From the NCBI GenBank assembly GCA_030267905.1, contig BRXX01000030.1:1-64000 (forward strand): a stretch of 64,000 nt of DNA. The letters run 5' to 3'. Source of the stretch: Triparma verrucosa. Its lineage: Eukaryota; Sar; Bolidophyceae; Parmales; Triparmaceae. Under the pieces are notes generated by a model. The model ran no database searches, was not told the DNA's origin, and saw nothing but the letters and a program-made list of their open reading frames with translations. Shown here piece by piece: positions 29,901 through 40,926 of this stretch (its first letter is position 1; each line of letters opens with the position of its first letter). The translations under genes were made by a program, and so were the position numbers.

Positions 29901-32900
29901 TAGCAAACAAGAACATGCCGTTGGGGTCTCGCTCCTCTATGAACTCGAGGAACTTCTCTTGGCCTTCGGTGAAGCCGTTGTTCAACATATTAGCCCCGAG
30001 CCTGCGACGAGCGTACGAGAGCGAATCACATGAATATTGGTGTTAACATTTCAAAATTCGGTAACAGTCCTTCCAACCCTATATTGACACCGTGGCAATT
30101 GCCGGGAAATTGGGGCCTGAAGAAATGTTTGAACGTGGGGGTGCCTCAGTCGCTTCGCTCCCTCGGTACTCGCTTCGCTTGGAAGTCGCTTACGCTCATC
30201 TTACCTGAAGGCCTCAAGAAGGACGGCGTCATTCTCGCATTGGCACACGGTCGCGCAGACCACATCGGCGGCGCCAGCATGGAGGATGATTCCTTGCTTT
30301 TCCACGTACTCTGCTTCCCTTTCGTCTTCGATTTCTTCAGTGGTCTTGTCCAGCAGATCCGTGGGCACGGGTTCGCTCCCGGGTTCGTCGAGGTCGCATC
30401 GCTTCTCATATTTTTCCAAAATCAAACTCAGCGTGTTGAAGGCCTCGATGAGTGAGAATTCCTTCTCGTCGCTGTCCTCAATGTTGTTCTTGATATAGTC
30501 TAAGTGCCTGGTACACATATCAGGGAAGGTAATATTGACGCTCCTGGCATCCTTGAGTGCGGCCTCGCGAGTCTGCGATTGAAACGAGCGTGGAGGAGAT
30601 TAAGTTTGGTTAGGGTTAGCCGTAGCCACTTTTTTATTCCGCACTACTACTACACTCACCAACTTCGCTGGCTGCTTGAAGTTTTTCATCGCCCTCATCG
30701 TCCTCAAGAGCCTGAGCAATCTGAATCCACGAGCTCCCCTCAACCCCTTGATGAGACCCCCCAGGTCACCTTCAGAGCCATCGCCGGCTACCATCAGCAT
30801 GATGTCAAAAGCAACGACCAACATGTCGATGAGGTTAAGCGGGTCAACCAAGAAATTGTCTAGCTCCTTGAACAATATCATGTAGGTGGTAATTCTGAGC
30901 GCCAGCTCTCCGATGAAAAACCAGCTGACCCAGTACTCAAGATTCTGCAAGAGAGCGACATCCTGGTTCGTAACCATCTGGTAGACGGTGGCGGCCGCCG
31001 CGGCGACGGTCAGGGTCAAAATTAGAGAAAGCATTGTACCGCTCATAAGTGTGTCGTAAATCGGCTGACACAGGGAGTAGATCATATTCTTGAGGCGGCC
31101 CCTCATTGAGACGTGTTCATCTTCATCATCGCCCGCGGTCTTCCCTCCTAAAGCATCGAAGACTTTCGGGCTAAATTTGGAATCGCCCGTGGCGGCCCTC
31201 AGATACTCGAGGTCTAGGGGATCGGTCTTCTTCTCGGCTTCCTCAAATAGTTTGATGTACTTCTGCTTTTTCATACCCATAACCTCAACCGCCTTCTCGC
31301 TGCCCTGAAGGCATGTCATACACGTTTTGAAGTAGCCCTGGAAATCGTAGGACAACAAATGTTCCATCTTTTCCTTGCTGAAGTCGGACTCCAAGGCAAG
31401 TTTGTCCTCCGCGTACTTCGCCCTCCTGACCATCATGGGCAGCGTGCCGACATCAGCCTTGTTCTCCTCATCGAACTCGTCATCATCACCGAGGGCCTCA
31501 AGAACATCTGCGGCAACGAGATGGATACGGTCAAGGATTTCCATGTTAGACATGCCGTGGTCTCCCTCCGTTTCGTTGCAGTCAACCAGAGGGTTGAGCG
31601 CCGCATGAGACATGAAGTCCATGGCGGTCACAATAATTTCTAACTCGTCTTCCAGGTCTTCGGGAATGCTATCCTTGACGAAGGCTGTCAAAAAAAACAC
31701 GTGGATCAAGTTAATGGCGGAGCTTAATACTTGGTAGTGCTCGTTAGGCATAACCTCGATGGTCCCTACATTAAGAAGGTTTTTGAATTCTTTCCAAGTG
31801 GACATCGCCTTTTTGGATGCAACTTCGAGAATCGTCCAAATATTTTCGTTCTCAGAGAGGTTGGAGTCGCGGAGCGGAGTGTCGACGTACACGAAATTCG
31901 CGAAGTTGAAGAGAGTCGCGAAGGCCAACATCTTGCGTTCTTCGGCCTCTTCGTCTTCTTCGTCCTCCTCCGCCTTCTCTTCCTTCGCCGCCGCCGCCTC
32001 CTCGTTATCCTCCTCCTTTTTTAAAGCGCTGGTCAAGGAGTGCGTCACATACTTGAGGTCGACGAGGGACTGGGCAATGGCGCCAGCGTAAGAGTTCTTT
32101 CCTTTGGCGCATAGCGCTAGCAACTCTAATGATTTGTGGTGGAAGTTGATCTCGTTTTCGAGTTCCTCTGCAGGCGGGCGGCCCTTCGATCCACGAACCA
32201 CTTCGAGCCATTTTCTCCAGCCCTTAGCGACCAGAAGGGTGTCCTTAGACTTGATCAAGCAATAAACCTTGTACGTGAAATGGCCCAAGGGCGAGGTCAG
32301 CGACAGGCATTTGCTAAACTGCTGGTCTGTAAGAGCCTTGATTGCGAGGTTCTGATTCCTAATTATTACGTTACCACCGGCACCCGTGTCGGGCTGCACC
32401 AAGTTCAAGAAAAAGTCCATATGCCTACAGGAGTAGTTGGACGTTTCCAGAATAGTCGCAAACTTCGCGATCAAATCCTGCGGGACCTTCTCGCACAATT
32501 CCTCGTTACGCTCGAAGACGCCGATTACAACATCCCAGACGTTGAAGCCCTTGTCCAGCTTGGACTGGAGCAGGTCGAGACTTTTGAAGAAGATGGCTTG
32601 GTTCGCTGGCTCATCGTCGACAAAGGCGAAGAGGACCTTGACAGTCCTTAGGCACACGTTGAAAAGCCAGTTCTCGGACTCCTTGGTGTCCTTGGCGATA
32701 CCTGGCAGTTCGGTCATGTCATTCATTTTCACCATCTTCTGCATGATTTCGAAGTCGATGTCGATCCCGTTGAACAGAGCCCCTCTCGCCAAACCGAGAT
32801 TCCTCAACAGTGACTGGTGGAGCTTGTTGGCAACAATATGTTGCTCCGTCTTGATCTTCGAAGGAGCTAGCTTCGCGAGTCGAAGGGCGTCAGCGTTGGA

Positions 32901-35635
32901 ATTGGGGTTGGGCCTGTTACGGACCACCACCTTTCCCATCTCTTGGATCTGGCTTTTGCTTTTTTCTAAGTATTCTCGGATCTCGCGATCTCGTTCCGCG
33001 GCCGAACAGGGTGCGTGGTTGGTGTTGCTCTCGGCATAAATAAAATTGTACAAATTTTCAAGAGTGAGGCAGACTCGCAGGTACGTCTCCTTGTCCATGT
33101 CGCTAGAAACGCTGCGGATCCCCCACGACTCGTAAGAGCGGAAGAAGTACTTGAGCTGGCCAAGATCTTGGTCCAGCATTTTGAAGTCCGCGAATACCGG
33201 GAGGCGGTGAGACTGGAGGAGAGTGACGTTAGTGAGGGAACTGATGAGGGCCTTGCGTTGGCCGTATTTGCCCAGCAAGAAGCCCATAGCGGACTCAAAG
33301 AGCTTATCCTTTTCGTACATCATGAGGTCCAAGCAGTAAGTGTCCAAGGGCTGGTCACCACTCATCTTAGCAATGTCCATCGCCGCTCCGTCTGCGGAGG
33401 TGAACACTTCCTCGAATTCCTCGAAGTACTCGTCAAGAATTTCGCCTTCGCCGTCAACGATAACCTTGCCCTCTTTGTACGCCTCGAAATACTTGCAGAG
33501 AAATCGCTGTATGCGGTAGTTGGCCCTCATATTCGCCACCTTCTCGACCACCTTGAACATGCTGATTTTGCAGTCAATCACTCGCACGCAGTCAGGGTCA
33601 TCCTCGTCCCATCGTTTTTCGCCAACCTCCATCCTCGCCTGGTGTTCTTCGATGAAATCCATCAACGCTTGCTTCGTCTTGGACAGCTTGGGTTTAGCAT
33701 TCGTAATTTGATTCTCCTCGTCTGCGCCTTCAACTTCCAGGGGGTGCATGGGGTTACCGACAGAGTTGGAGCGGCTCAAGCCTCTGAGCAGGGACTTTTT
33801 TCCCACTGCCTTCTTAACGAACTTGTCTCCCCGCCCGTCCAAGAGAGCCAAGAGAGGCGCGCAGGTGGCTTCAACCTTTGCCTTTGAAGCAAAGAAGCCG
33901 AAGCTGCAACGAGAGAGTACGAGTTAGAAATGCCGCATATTCCCGGCAGTTGCCACGGTGCAATAACGGAAAATTATATTAATGCGCTAGTATATTTGCC
34001 TCACCTCATGAGATCGGTTACCATGAGCAAGACTGCCTCGGTGAAGATGTTTTTGTCCTTGTTGCCGATGCCCTGGCTGCCGCCCATCTTTTGGAGGTAA
34101 CCATTCACAAAATCGCGCAACAAGAAGAACTTGGTGTGCGTGGCCATGTGGAGGAACTCGTCGTCCGACTCGTTGAGAGGATGGTAGGGCCCAAGGTTGA
34201 AAGAGGGAAGCGCCCCGGCCTTTCCGATTGCCTTCAATTCGAGGTCGGTGGCGACCCAGGCGAGCTGCGGGAGCTGAGGCCTTCCACAGTTGTGAAAGTG
34301 CGGATAGCGGTCGACCCAGAGCCTATGCATGAGCTTGGTGAAGGCACTGCGAACAGAATCCGGTAGCTCCTCGTTCAATATGCACCCCATCACCATGGTG
34401 TACGGAAACATCTCTTGAAGCTTGTATATGCAGTTGTAGCTGCGCCCGAAGCACATGGCCTCGAAAAGCTCGATCTGGGCAACAACGTACTTGGCCGCCT
34501 GGAGGTGCTGCCTTTCGTAGACCGTGCGCATAGTGGAAGGGTCCACCTTGAGGATGCTGAAGAACTCCTCGATCGTACATTGGTGCTCTCCAGTGTCGGC
34601 GGGGAACTTGAGATCCTTCAGCTTGTCGATCTTTTCCCAAGATGCGGTGACGGACTTGTAGCCGCCGGATTGGGAAATCTGCGAGGAGCGAACGACGACA
34701 ACAAAGAGCGAAGCGACGAGTGAGAATATTAGCGATGAAAGAGAACGAGTGGAATAATATCAGCGGTGATGGTGGCCGTCGCCTCGCTCACAGCTTGCGT
34801 CGCACCTCTTCCTTGCCGAGGTAAGTGCTGGGAACGCCTTTCGGGCCGCAATTTAAAAGTTGCGGCTTCACCTGCCCAGCGTCGTGCGTGCTTATCTCGA
34901 GCAAGATCTTCTCCCTGTTCTGCTCCTTGAAGATCAACTGATTAAGACAAGTCTCCTGATTGCCGATGACGTTGTCAGCCACGCACACGCAAATCGAAGA
35001 AAAAAATTTCATTAGGCGATCTTGGGGTCCGTGCTTGATGATAAGCTGGATGAACCTGTTGATGACCGCCTTGTCTACCTTCGTCTCGAGGAGGACCTTG
35101 TTACTGGTAATGAGCTCGTTGAAAGCAACGGCCGCTCCGACGGGGTTGGCGATCTGGTCAGTAATCCCGGGATTTATCCAGCCTGGCTGACTCGCGAAAT
35201 ACAGCTCGGCGGAGCGGTTGCCCCGGAAAAGCATCGTGAGTCCATGCCATGCGAGCCTGATCACGTCGGAGATTAGGTTGAACGCCTATGGCGAGCAAAG
35301 CAAGCGCAAAGGAAGGGGCGATCATGATGTTATAATCGGTGAAGAAATTGGCAGCAGTCTCAGCTCGAGCGCAGTAGTGTCTTACCTTGTCCTCGAAAGC
35401 TCCTGTTACTTGGTCCTCTTTTAGAGAGAAGGCCGCCGTGCTAGCTCGGATGTTCCGGTTGGAAGAATCACCCGTCAGTACGGCTTGATTCGCCGCGCTA
35501 GGGGAGGAAGCCACATCGAAAAGCGCGTCCATGAGCTTGACGGCAATGGCGATACCCTGGAACTGCGGAGAGCTGGCGTTGCTGAATTTGAGGGCTTGCA
35601 CAGGCTTGTATGAACGCCTGAGACGTCATCCCGTT

Positions 35636-35673
<38 letters not shown>

Positions 35674-37583
35674 TTAAAAGAAGTTGTCAGCAGCACGTCG
35701 GATATCCAGTGCGCACACATTCTCAGCGAGGACATTGCACAAAATACCCACTCACCTCCCCTTTCTCTCATCGAAGTCCTCCTTGTCATAGTACAAATCA
35801 GCCATATAAATGACATTCGCGATGGCATTCGACGTTTTGGTGACATCGGCGCGGCGGATGTGGATCTCGTTATGCTCGTCTGGCGTCTCCATTCGCTGGC
35901 GAAACGCTCTCAGCGTATCTAGAGTGGATAGAATGGAGAGCATCTGAGTGCAGAAAACATCTTCGCGGTCAATCGGCTGCAAGGTGAGGGCATCGTTGTC
36001 CTGTTTCTTTGAGGAGAAGCACAAGTCGTAAGAGGTTGACTCTAGCTCGGTCCTGGACGAGAGGAGATCCTTGTGCTTCCTGCAAGTCGTCACGTGAAGC
36101 ACAACCTTCTTGCCGTTTCGCTTGATTTCTTTCTCGAGGCGGAGCGCTGCGGCGAGCCGACGATAAATTATTAGAATGAACAAACATGACCACGCGCCAT
36201 CTTCAGGGCTATCCCTCTGCTTCCTCACCTATTGCGCCGTTCTTCGGAACGAATTCTCCCTGGTTATCGGTAGCCTTGAGCATGAATTTGCTGCTCTCGA
36301 AGTGCGCAGGGTCGTCGGTGAGACCTGTCCAGTACAGACACTCTAATTTGCCGTTGGCATCGGTGGGCCTCACGACCGGGACCGGGTTAACGTAGAGGTA
36401 CTTTCCAGTGGGGACGTGGCGGATCCTCACATCCTGCGTATCCCAAGTTATCGGGGCGGAGGACTTCCTCGACAACGTCTCGAACACAAATATGGACTTG
36501 GCGGAGAGGTTGTCCTCGGACTTGGGATTGGACATGTCAGCGAGCTTGCGCAAGTAGGAACGGTGGTTGGGCATCTGCACCTTGTGCTTGGTGTTTTTGT
36601 ACTCGCCGAAGAGGTTCAGGCCAGCGGACGAGCCCTCGAGGGTCTGTCCATCCTTCACCACCGTCGGCATGGACTTTTCGTTCTTCTTTTGATCGCACGA
36701 GGCGCCGAGGAAAGCCTGAGACTCTGGGTGGTAGAGGCGGAAGTAGTCCGTGTTGGTGTGATACTTGGAGGCCTGGGTCTTGCGGTCGGACTTGTTGAAC
36801 TTCATCATCTTCAGAGGGGATTCCTCATTGGAGAGGGACAGCTCGTTGACGAGAGGGGTCGACTCCTCCTCATCATAGGGCTCTTCCGAGATGTGGACGC
36901 TGTACCCCTTCAGCTCGGGGCTCTCGAGGATCAAAAGGTCCGTGAAGTAAGCAAGTCCGCCCTCGTGGCGAACCTTGAAGCGGGGCATGACCCTGAAGTG
37001 ACAATTATCACTCCCGTCGGAGAGGGACATCCTGAGGCAAGACTGCGACGAGCGGAGCGAATAGTTAGAATGCTAGTATTGGCGAGGAGCGCCTCATCAG
37101 CTCTTCGCTTTGCTCCTCACACGTTCTCACCTTCTCCACCTGGGCGGTGACGGAGTTCCCTGAGAGGAACTTGCCGGTCGAGAGGTGCCGCAGCTGGACG
37201 ACCTGGCCATATTTGAGCTCTTCAGAACCATCCCCAGGAGGGACTTCGCAAATTTTCATGAGGTTGGCGTTCTGCTCATCCTCCTGCTTCAGCCTCGCCT
37301 TGACCATGGCCTGCTCTGAGGAGGATTCGGGGTTATGTATATGCTTCGCCATCTCCATAGCGTCGTAGCTCAGCATGGGCATGACCTCGAACAGGCAGTC
37401 GTCGAAGTTCGACGGCTCCTTCGACCCGGGGGAAGTCTGAAACCCGACTCGACCGAAACACCTGTCGGCATGGACAAAGCCATTCACGGGGGTGGACTGG
37501 GTGAAGTAGACGACGTCGCCGAACTTTATGTTTTCGAGCGAGTGGTCGTCATCCCGTCCGTCGAAGCTCGTATCATTCGGCAT
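26909..37583 (-). CDS. IP3-receptor-like Ca2+ channel with embedded voltage-sensor-like domain
   Basis: Eleven exons join in frame (37583-37131, 37042-36229, 36146-35756, 35617-35386, 35285-34806, 34678-34005, 33903-30660, 30572-30205, 30001-29036, 28949-28356, 28292-26909), giving about 3199 aa. In order: N-terminal beta-trefoil (1-200, LRHLSTGKFLSG), MIR-type trefoil (about 200-420, VRIRHVPTGKYLYVNP), alpha-solenoid/RIH region, a four-helix voltage-sensor-like unit (about 1956-2096), RIH-associated domain with the hallmark QGPCRGNQD (about 2363), and a six-helix channel whose last helix reads FDVVTGVILDTFGELRE. The pore reads VGIRSGDMDGV where IP3/ryanodine receptors have a GGxGD filter. 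The C-terminal Cys/His zinc site of IP3Rs is not conserved. It should release Ca2+ from internal stores. Exon 5 uses a GTGCGA donor. RNA is needed to prove the single-transcript model, but all phases agree. Confidence 0.85.
30150..30185 (+). repeat. Family D intron repeat, antisense to host gene
   Basis: The stretch TCGCTTCGCTCCCTCGGTAC lies on the plus strand inside an intron of the minus-strand IP3R-like gene. The same word lies on the coding strand of introns in the ROD-like gene. The element therefore occurs in both orientations relative to host transcription. Confidence 0.65.
30660..31095 (-). other. Voltage-sensor-like domain inside the IP3R-like gene
   Basis: This 3' part of exon 7 encodes four hydrophobic helices. 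S1-like: LSLILTLTVAAAAATVYQMV. S2-like: YWVSWFFIGELALRITTYM, with the conserved acidic residue and Arg three positions on. S3-like: DPLNLIDMLVVAFDIMLMV, matching the D-x-W/L-N-x-x-D pattern of voltage-gated channels. S4-like: a helix near 30690-30750 with basic residues at every third position (RGARGFRLLRLLRTMRAMK, seven positives). No S5-pore-S6 follows; the next exon returns to soluble helices. Confidence 0.8.
35638..35674. repeat. (GA)n microsatellite in IP3R-like intron 3
   Basis: A GAGAGA run with one AA interruption, on the coding strand a CT-rich tract upstream of the acceptor CGTCTCAG. Confidence 0.85.
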
Positions 37584-38683
37584 TGTGCTTGTTGCTGCTT
37601 GTTGTGTGTTGTATGTTAGGAGTGCTATGGTTTGGAGTGTTTAACGGAGGTGAGGAACAGCCCCTCCCCCCATCTTTCCTACTGGCGCAGGGATATAGAA
37701 AAACAACAACAGCCATACTACCGCAGATAAAACAAGTATTCCTACCCCATTCATGTAAAAACTTGCGGGAATATAGTTTCCCTGTTGCTAAACTTGTGCT
37801 TACCTGCTTTTTTTTCTCTTCTTTAAACCAATTTGTTATAGACCCCACGATAAAATTCTATCCGACCTAGCTTGTGTTTATTTTCAATGCAGAGGTGGTC
37901 AGGATCTTTAAATCAGAGTGGGCGGCGAGGGTTTTTATGTAAAGAGGAGGAAACCTTTCGGCAATATTTTCCACAAGATTTTTTCCCTAAGTATGATAAT
38001 GCTGCATCACTGGGAAGCTAATTTTCGTTCGCTCTAATATAGTTCTGAAAGTGTGGCCGTCTGTTCCTCGTCTGCTGTTATTGTCAAGTACCTCGCATCT
38101 CGACGTTTTCAAACTCTCCCCGCCGTTCGCGTCCCTCCTGGATGCCCCTCGCGGTTGACGAAACCGCCCCTTGATACTCATGCGGGGGTGGGGGGTGGTA
38201 CGCAAGAACCTTCGACGTTCGATGCGTTCAGACCGCCCCCCCCCCTTGGTGCGCCAATGGGCATTACTTATACATATGAGACAGTCTCGGGCCTGATCTT
38301 CGTCGGCATTCAGACTCAGATGCGAGACCACTATCTTCCCCTTAGCATGCGCGGCCATCAGCCTCAACATTGCAGCCTTACAGGCCAACGCGCTCGCGTC
38401 GCCGCGCATCAACGAACCTCGAGGCAGCAACTGAAGGCCGCCGTCGACGGGAAGCGTCGGTTGGAAGCGATTGAGAACAAACGCTCGTTCTTGTGCATGC
38501 GTCATATCGTGAATACATGCCGACGCGAGCAGACGCGATGATTACGTTTACTTGGTTTGTTTTGATAAGACGTCTTTACCGGAACACCTTGAACGCCAAT
38601 AATAATATTAAAAAAGTAAAGTTAACTTTATAAAATAACTGCTAAATTCTTAAACGCCCCCCCTCCCCCTTTCTCTCTCTCGC
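37584..38683. other. Intergenic region with unassigned GC-rich ORFs
   Basis: This 1.1-kb region lies between two minus-strand genes. 37600-37990 is AT-rich and presumably holds the IP3R-like promoter. 38050-38540 is markedly GC-richer and open on both strands (minus 37987-38505, 172 aa, with DGGLQLLPRGSLMRGDAS; plus 38053-38541). I recognise neither product. A decayed mobile element or gene fragment is possible. Confidence 0.35.
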
Positions 38684-39816
38684 TCACTTCCCCTCCTCCT
38701 CCATCTCCTTCTTAACCTCCTCCTCCTCAACCCCTTCCATCTCCTCCATAGCTTCCTTAATAGCTTCCTCATCTCCCGCCATACTCATAGCCAAAGCTAA
38801 CTGCATAGCCTCATCTTCATCAGTAACGCCAGTGGTTATTTGCTCGTACATGCTTGGATCTCCCTCGGACATGGAGAGAGCTTTCTGGAGATCGTCATCG
38901 TCTTCTTTAACTGTAGGCATAGGTTCAGGTTCATTCGTTTCGTCTTTATTATTCTCAACCCTCCTCCTTTCTTCTTCCATACTAACACGTAAAGCCATAG
39001 CAAGCTCCGGATCCATGTTAGGATCGAAGTCGAACCCGCTATCATTTCCTGCGGGGGGACCAGCTCCGGCGTTCATTGAAGCTGCCATTGCGGCGGCTAA
39101 CTCTGGATCGTCTGAACCCATTTGACCCATGTTACCGGCTGGTCCTGAACCTTCGGTTATAGGTGAAGAGATAAGGACGTCGCTAGCTAATGAACCTAAG
39201 GGTACAGTTACGAGGTGAGAGTTCTCGTTGGAGTTAGCAGCGTCGCAGAGCTTTTGGATGGAAGTTTCGGAATTAGGGACGAGGGAGATTATGTCGATTC
39301 CGACGTTGTTCTTTTTGCAGAGTTTGCCTACTTTCGTGATCTCCTTTTCCGTGTTTTCGACGTCGGAGGCGACGAAGGTTATGATTCTCTGGCGGCCGTT
39401 TTTGTTGCGACGGTGCTTCAAGGCTAGGAGGGCGACGGAGATTGATTGGGAGAGGGAAGATTTACCTGGGAGTAGTGGGAGTAGAGGACGTTAGAAACGG
39501 AACGGATCGACAAACGATGACGTTTTCCCGTTCGATATTATATATTATATATAGTTAACTATGGTCTCTCACCTTCGTAAGTAAGGTTAGAAAGTGAGTT
39601 CAAAATTTTCCCCAAATTATCCGTGCAGGATGTCAAGAGCCTCGGCTGTCCTCCCATGGTTAAAACCCCGCAGGTGGACTCTGGGTTACCGTTTATGATT
39701 GATTGGGCGAGGTAGTTGGCCGCGTCGACTTGGGAGGAGAGACGGGTTGGAGGGTAGTCGGAGTTGCGGGTTTGCTCGGAGGTGTCGACGAGGAGGAGGA
39801 CGGATTCGAGAGGCAT
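38684..39816 (-). CDS. RPN10: 26S proteasome regulatory subunit RPN10 (PSMD4)
   Basis: Two exons (39816-39573 and 39465-38684) give about 341 aa. It starts MPLESVLLLVDTSEQTRNSD with the RPN10 VWA-domain opening and continues with PTRLSSQVDAANYLAQSI, GKSSLSQSISVALLALKHR and RIITFVASD. The C-terminal half holds ubiquitin-interacting motifs: DPELAAAMAAS (about 180), DPELAMALRVSMEEE (about 208), DDLQKALSMS and DEAMQLALAMSMA. RPN10 sits on the 19S particle and captures polyubiquitin chains. Three to four UIM-like helices is more than the single UIM of yeast and closer to plant RPN10. The tail is Glu-rich. It is divergent from the coiled-coil gene. Confidence 0.93.
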
Positions 39817-40605
39817 AGTGATAGGTGGGGAGGTTGGGGGGGATGTGAACGGGTTTGTCTGTGTGTGTTGGTGCTGGTGAGTGTAGCTGGTGAGAGTAGC
39901 TGTGTTATGTGATATGTGTCGGTTGGTTGACGTGGAGTTTGTCCTGTCCTGTGTGTTGGAACTGAGGTGCGTGAGTGAGACGTGAGTGAGACGTGAGCGA
40001 GACGCGAGTGAGACGTGAGTTTCGATGAAGGCTACGAAGTTGTCAGCCCAAAAGGTCGACCGTGACAGTGTCCTGTCTCATGATTCAAATTGTATATATA
40101 TTTCCGCGCAATTAATCGCTCTTCTGTTGATGGAACTACAGATTCATATATATATTTGTGATACGAATAAAAGCGTTTACAAACGTGCCGTTTAAGTGGA
40201 TATATGAACTGTGTTTGTTGTACAGACTCTCTGAGAGTCTGAAATCGAAATGATTCACTTTATAAAGTGTTTATAAAGTCACTAATAGCAGCAAAGCTTC
40301 TTCGCTTAGAATCGAGAAGAGATTCGCATAGTTACAGCGAGCGTGAAGTGGAAAGTAGAGAGCGCACTTACGACGAATTAATCGTACTTACAATGTTCTG
40401 GAATATGACTGAAGGGAGTCTGAAAAGGGATTTTGAATGACTTTAGGATTTCATTCCCAACATTATAACATTTACATCCAAATCCGCGTACCGACACCCA
40501 TTATCATAGTACGAGGGCTCCCAATATCTTCCACATAAACGTAACGTAACACTCCAATCGTCCTCCTATCCTTAAAAATCCCTTTTTCAGACACTTTAAG
40601 CTTCC
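39817..40605. other. Divergent intergenic region
   Basis: This 789-bp region contains GTGAGTGAGACGTGA-type tandem words (39969-40020), TATATATA tracts (about 40097 and 40148) and otherwise nothing recognisable. It presumably holds the promoters of RPN10 and the coiled-coil gene. Confidence 0.5.
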
Positions 40606-40847
40606 ATGAATCGCTCCCCTCGTCGTTTCGGCACGCCTCTATCGCCTAATTTGAGGCAGCCTTCGACTCGCAATGCGACTACCAATGCGACTTCAACGGG
40701 TTTTAAGGTTATTAAACCGAGGGCTACGACGCAGACCTTTAAATCGCCGTTGGCAAGGCCAGTAGCAAAACCTGTGCCAAAACCTGTACCAAAACCTGCT
40801 GAGGAAGTAGAGGCGGGCATGATGGGCCCCAAGGAACAGGAACAGCT

Positions 40848-40889
<42 letters not shown>

Positions 40890-40895
40890 ACAGCT

Positions 40896-40926
<31 letters not shown>

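Noticed and set aside
30600..33851. Large exon of the IP3R-like locus as a separate voltage-gated channel gene
   Set aside because: There is no S5-pore-S6, the upstream part lacks a start ATG and joins the previous exon in phase, and the downstream exons continue in phase to the RIH-associated domain.
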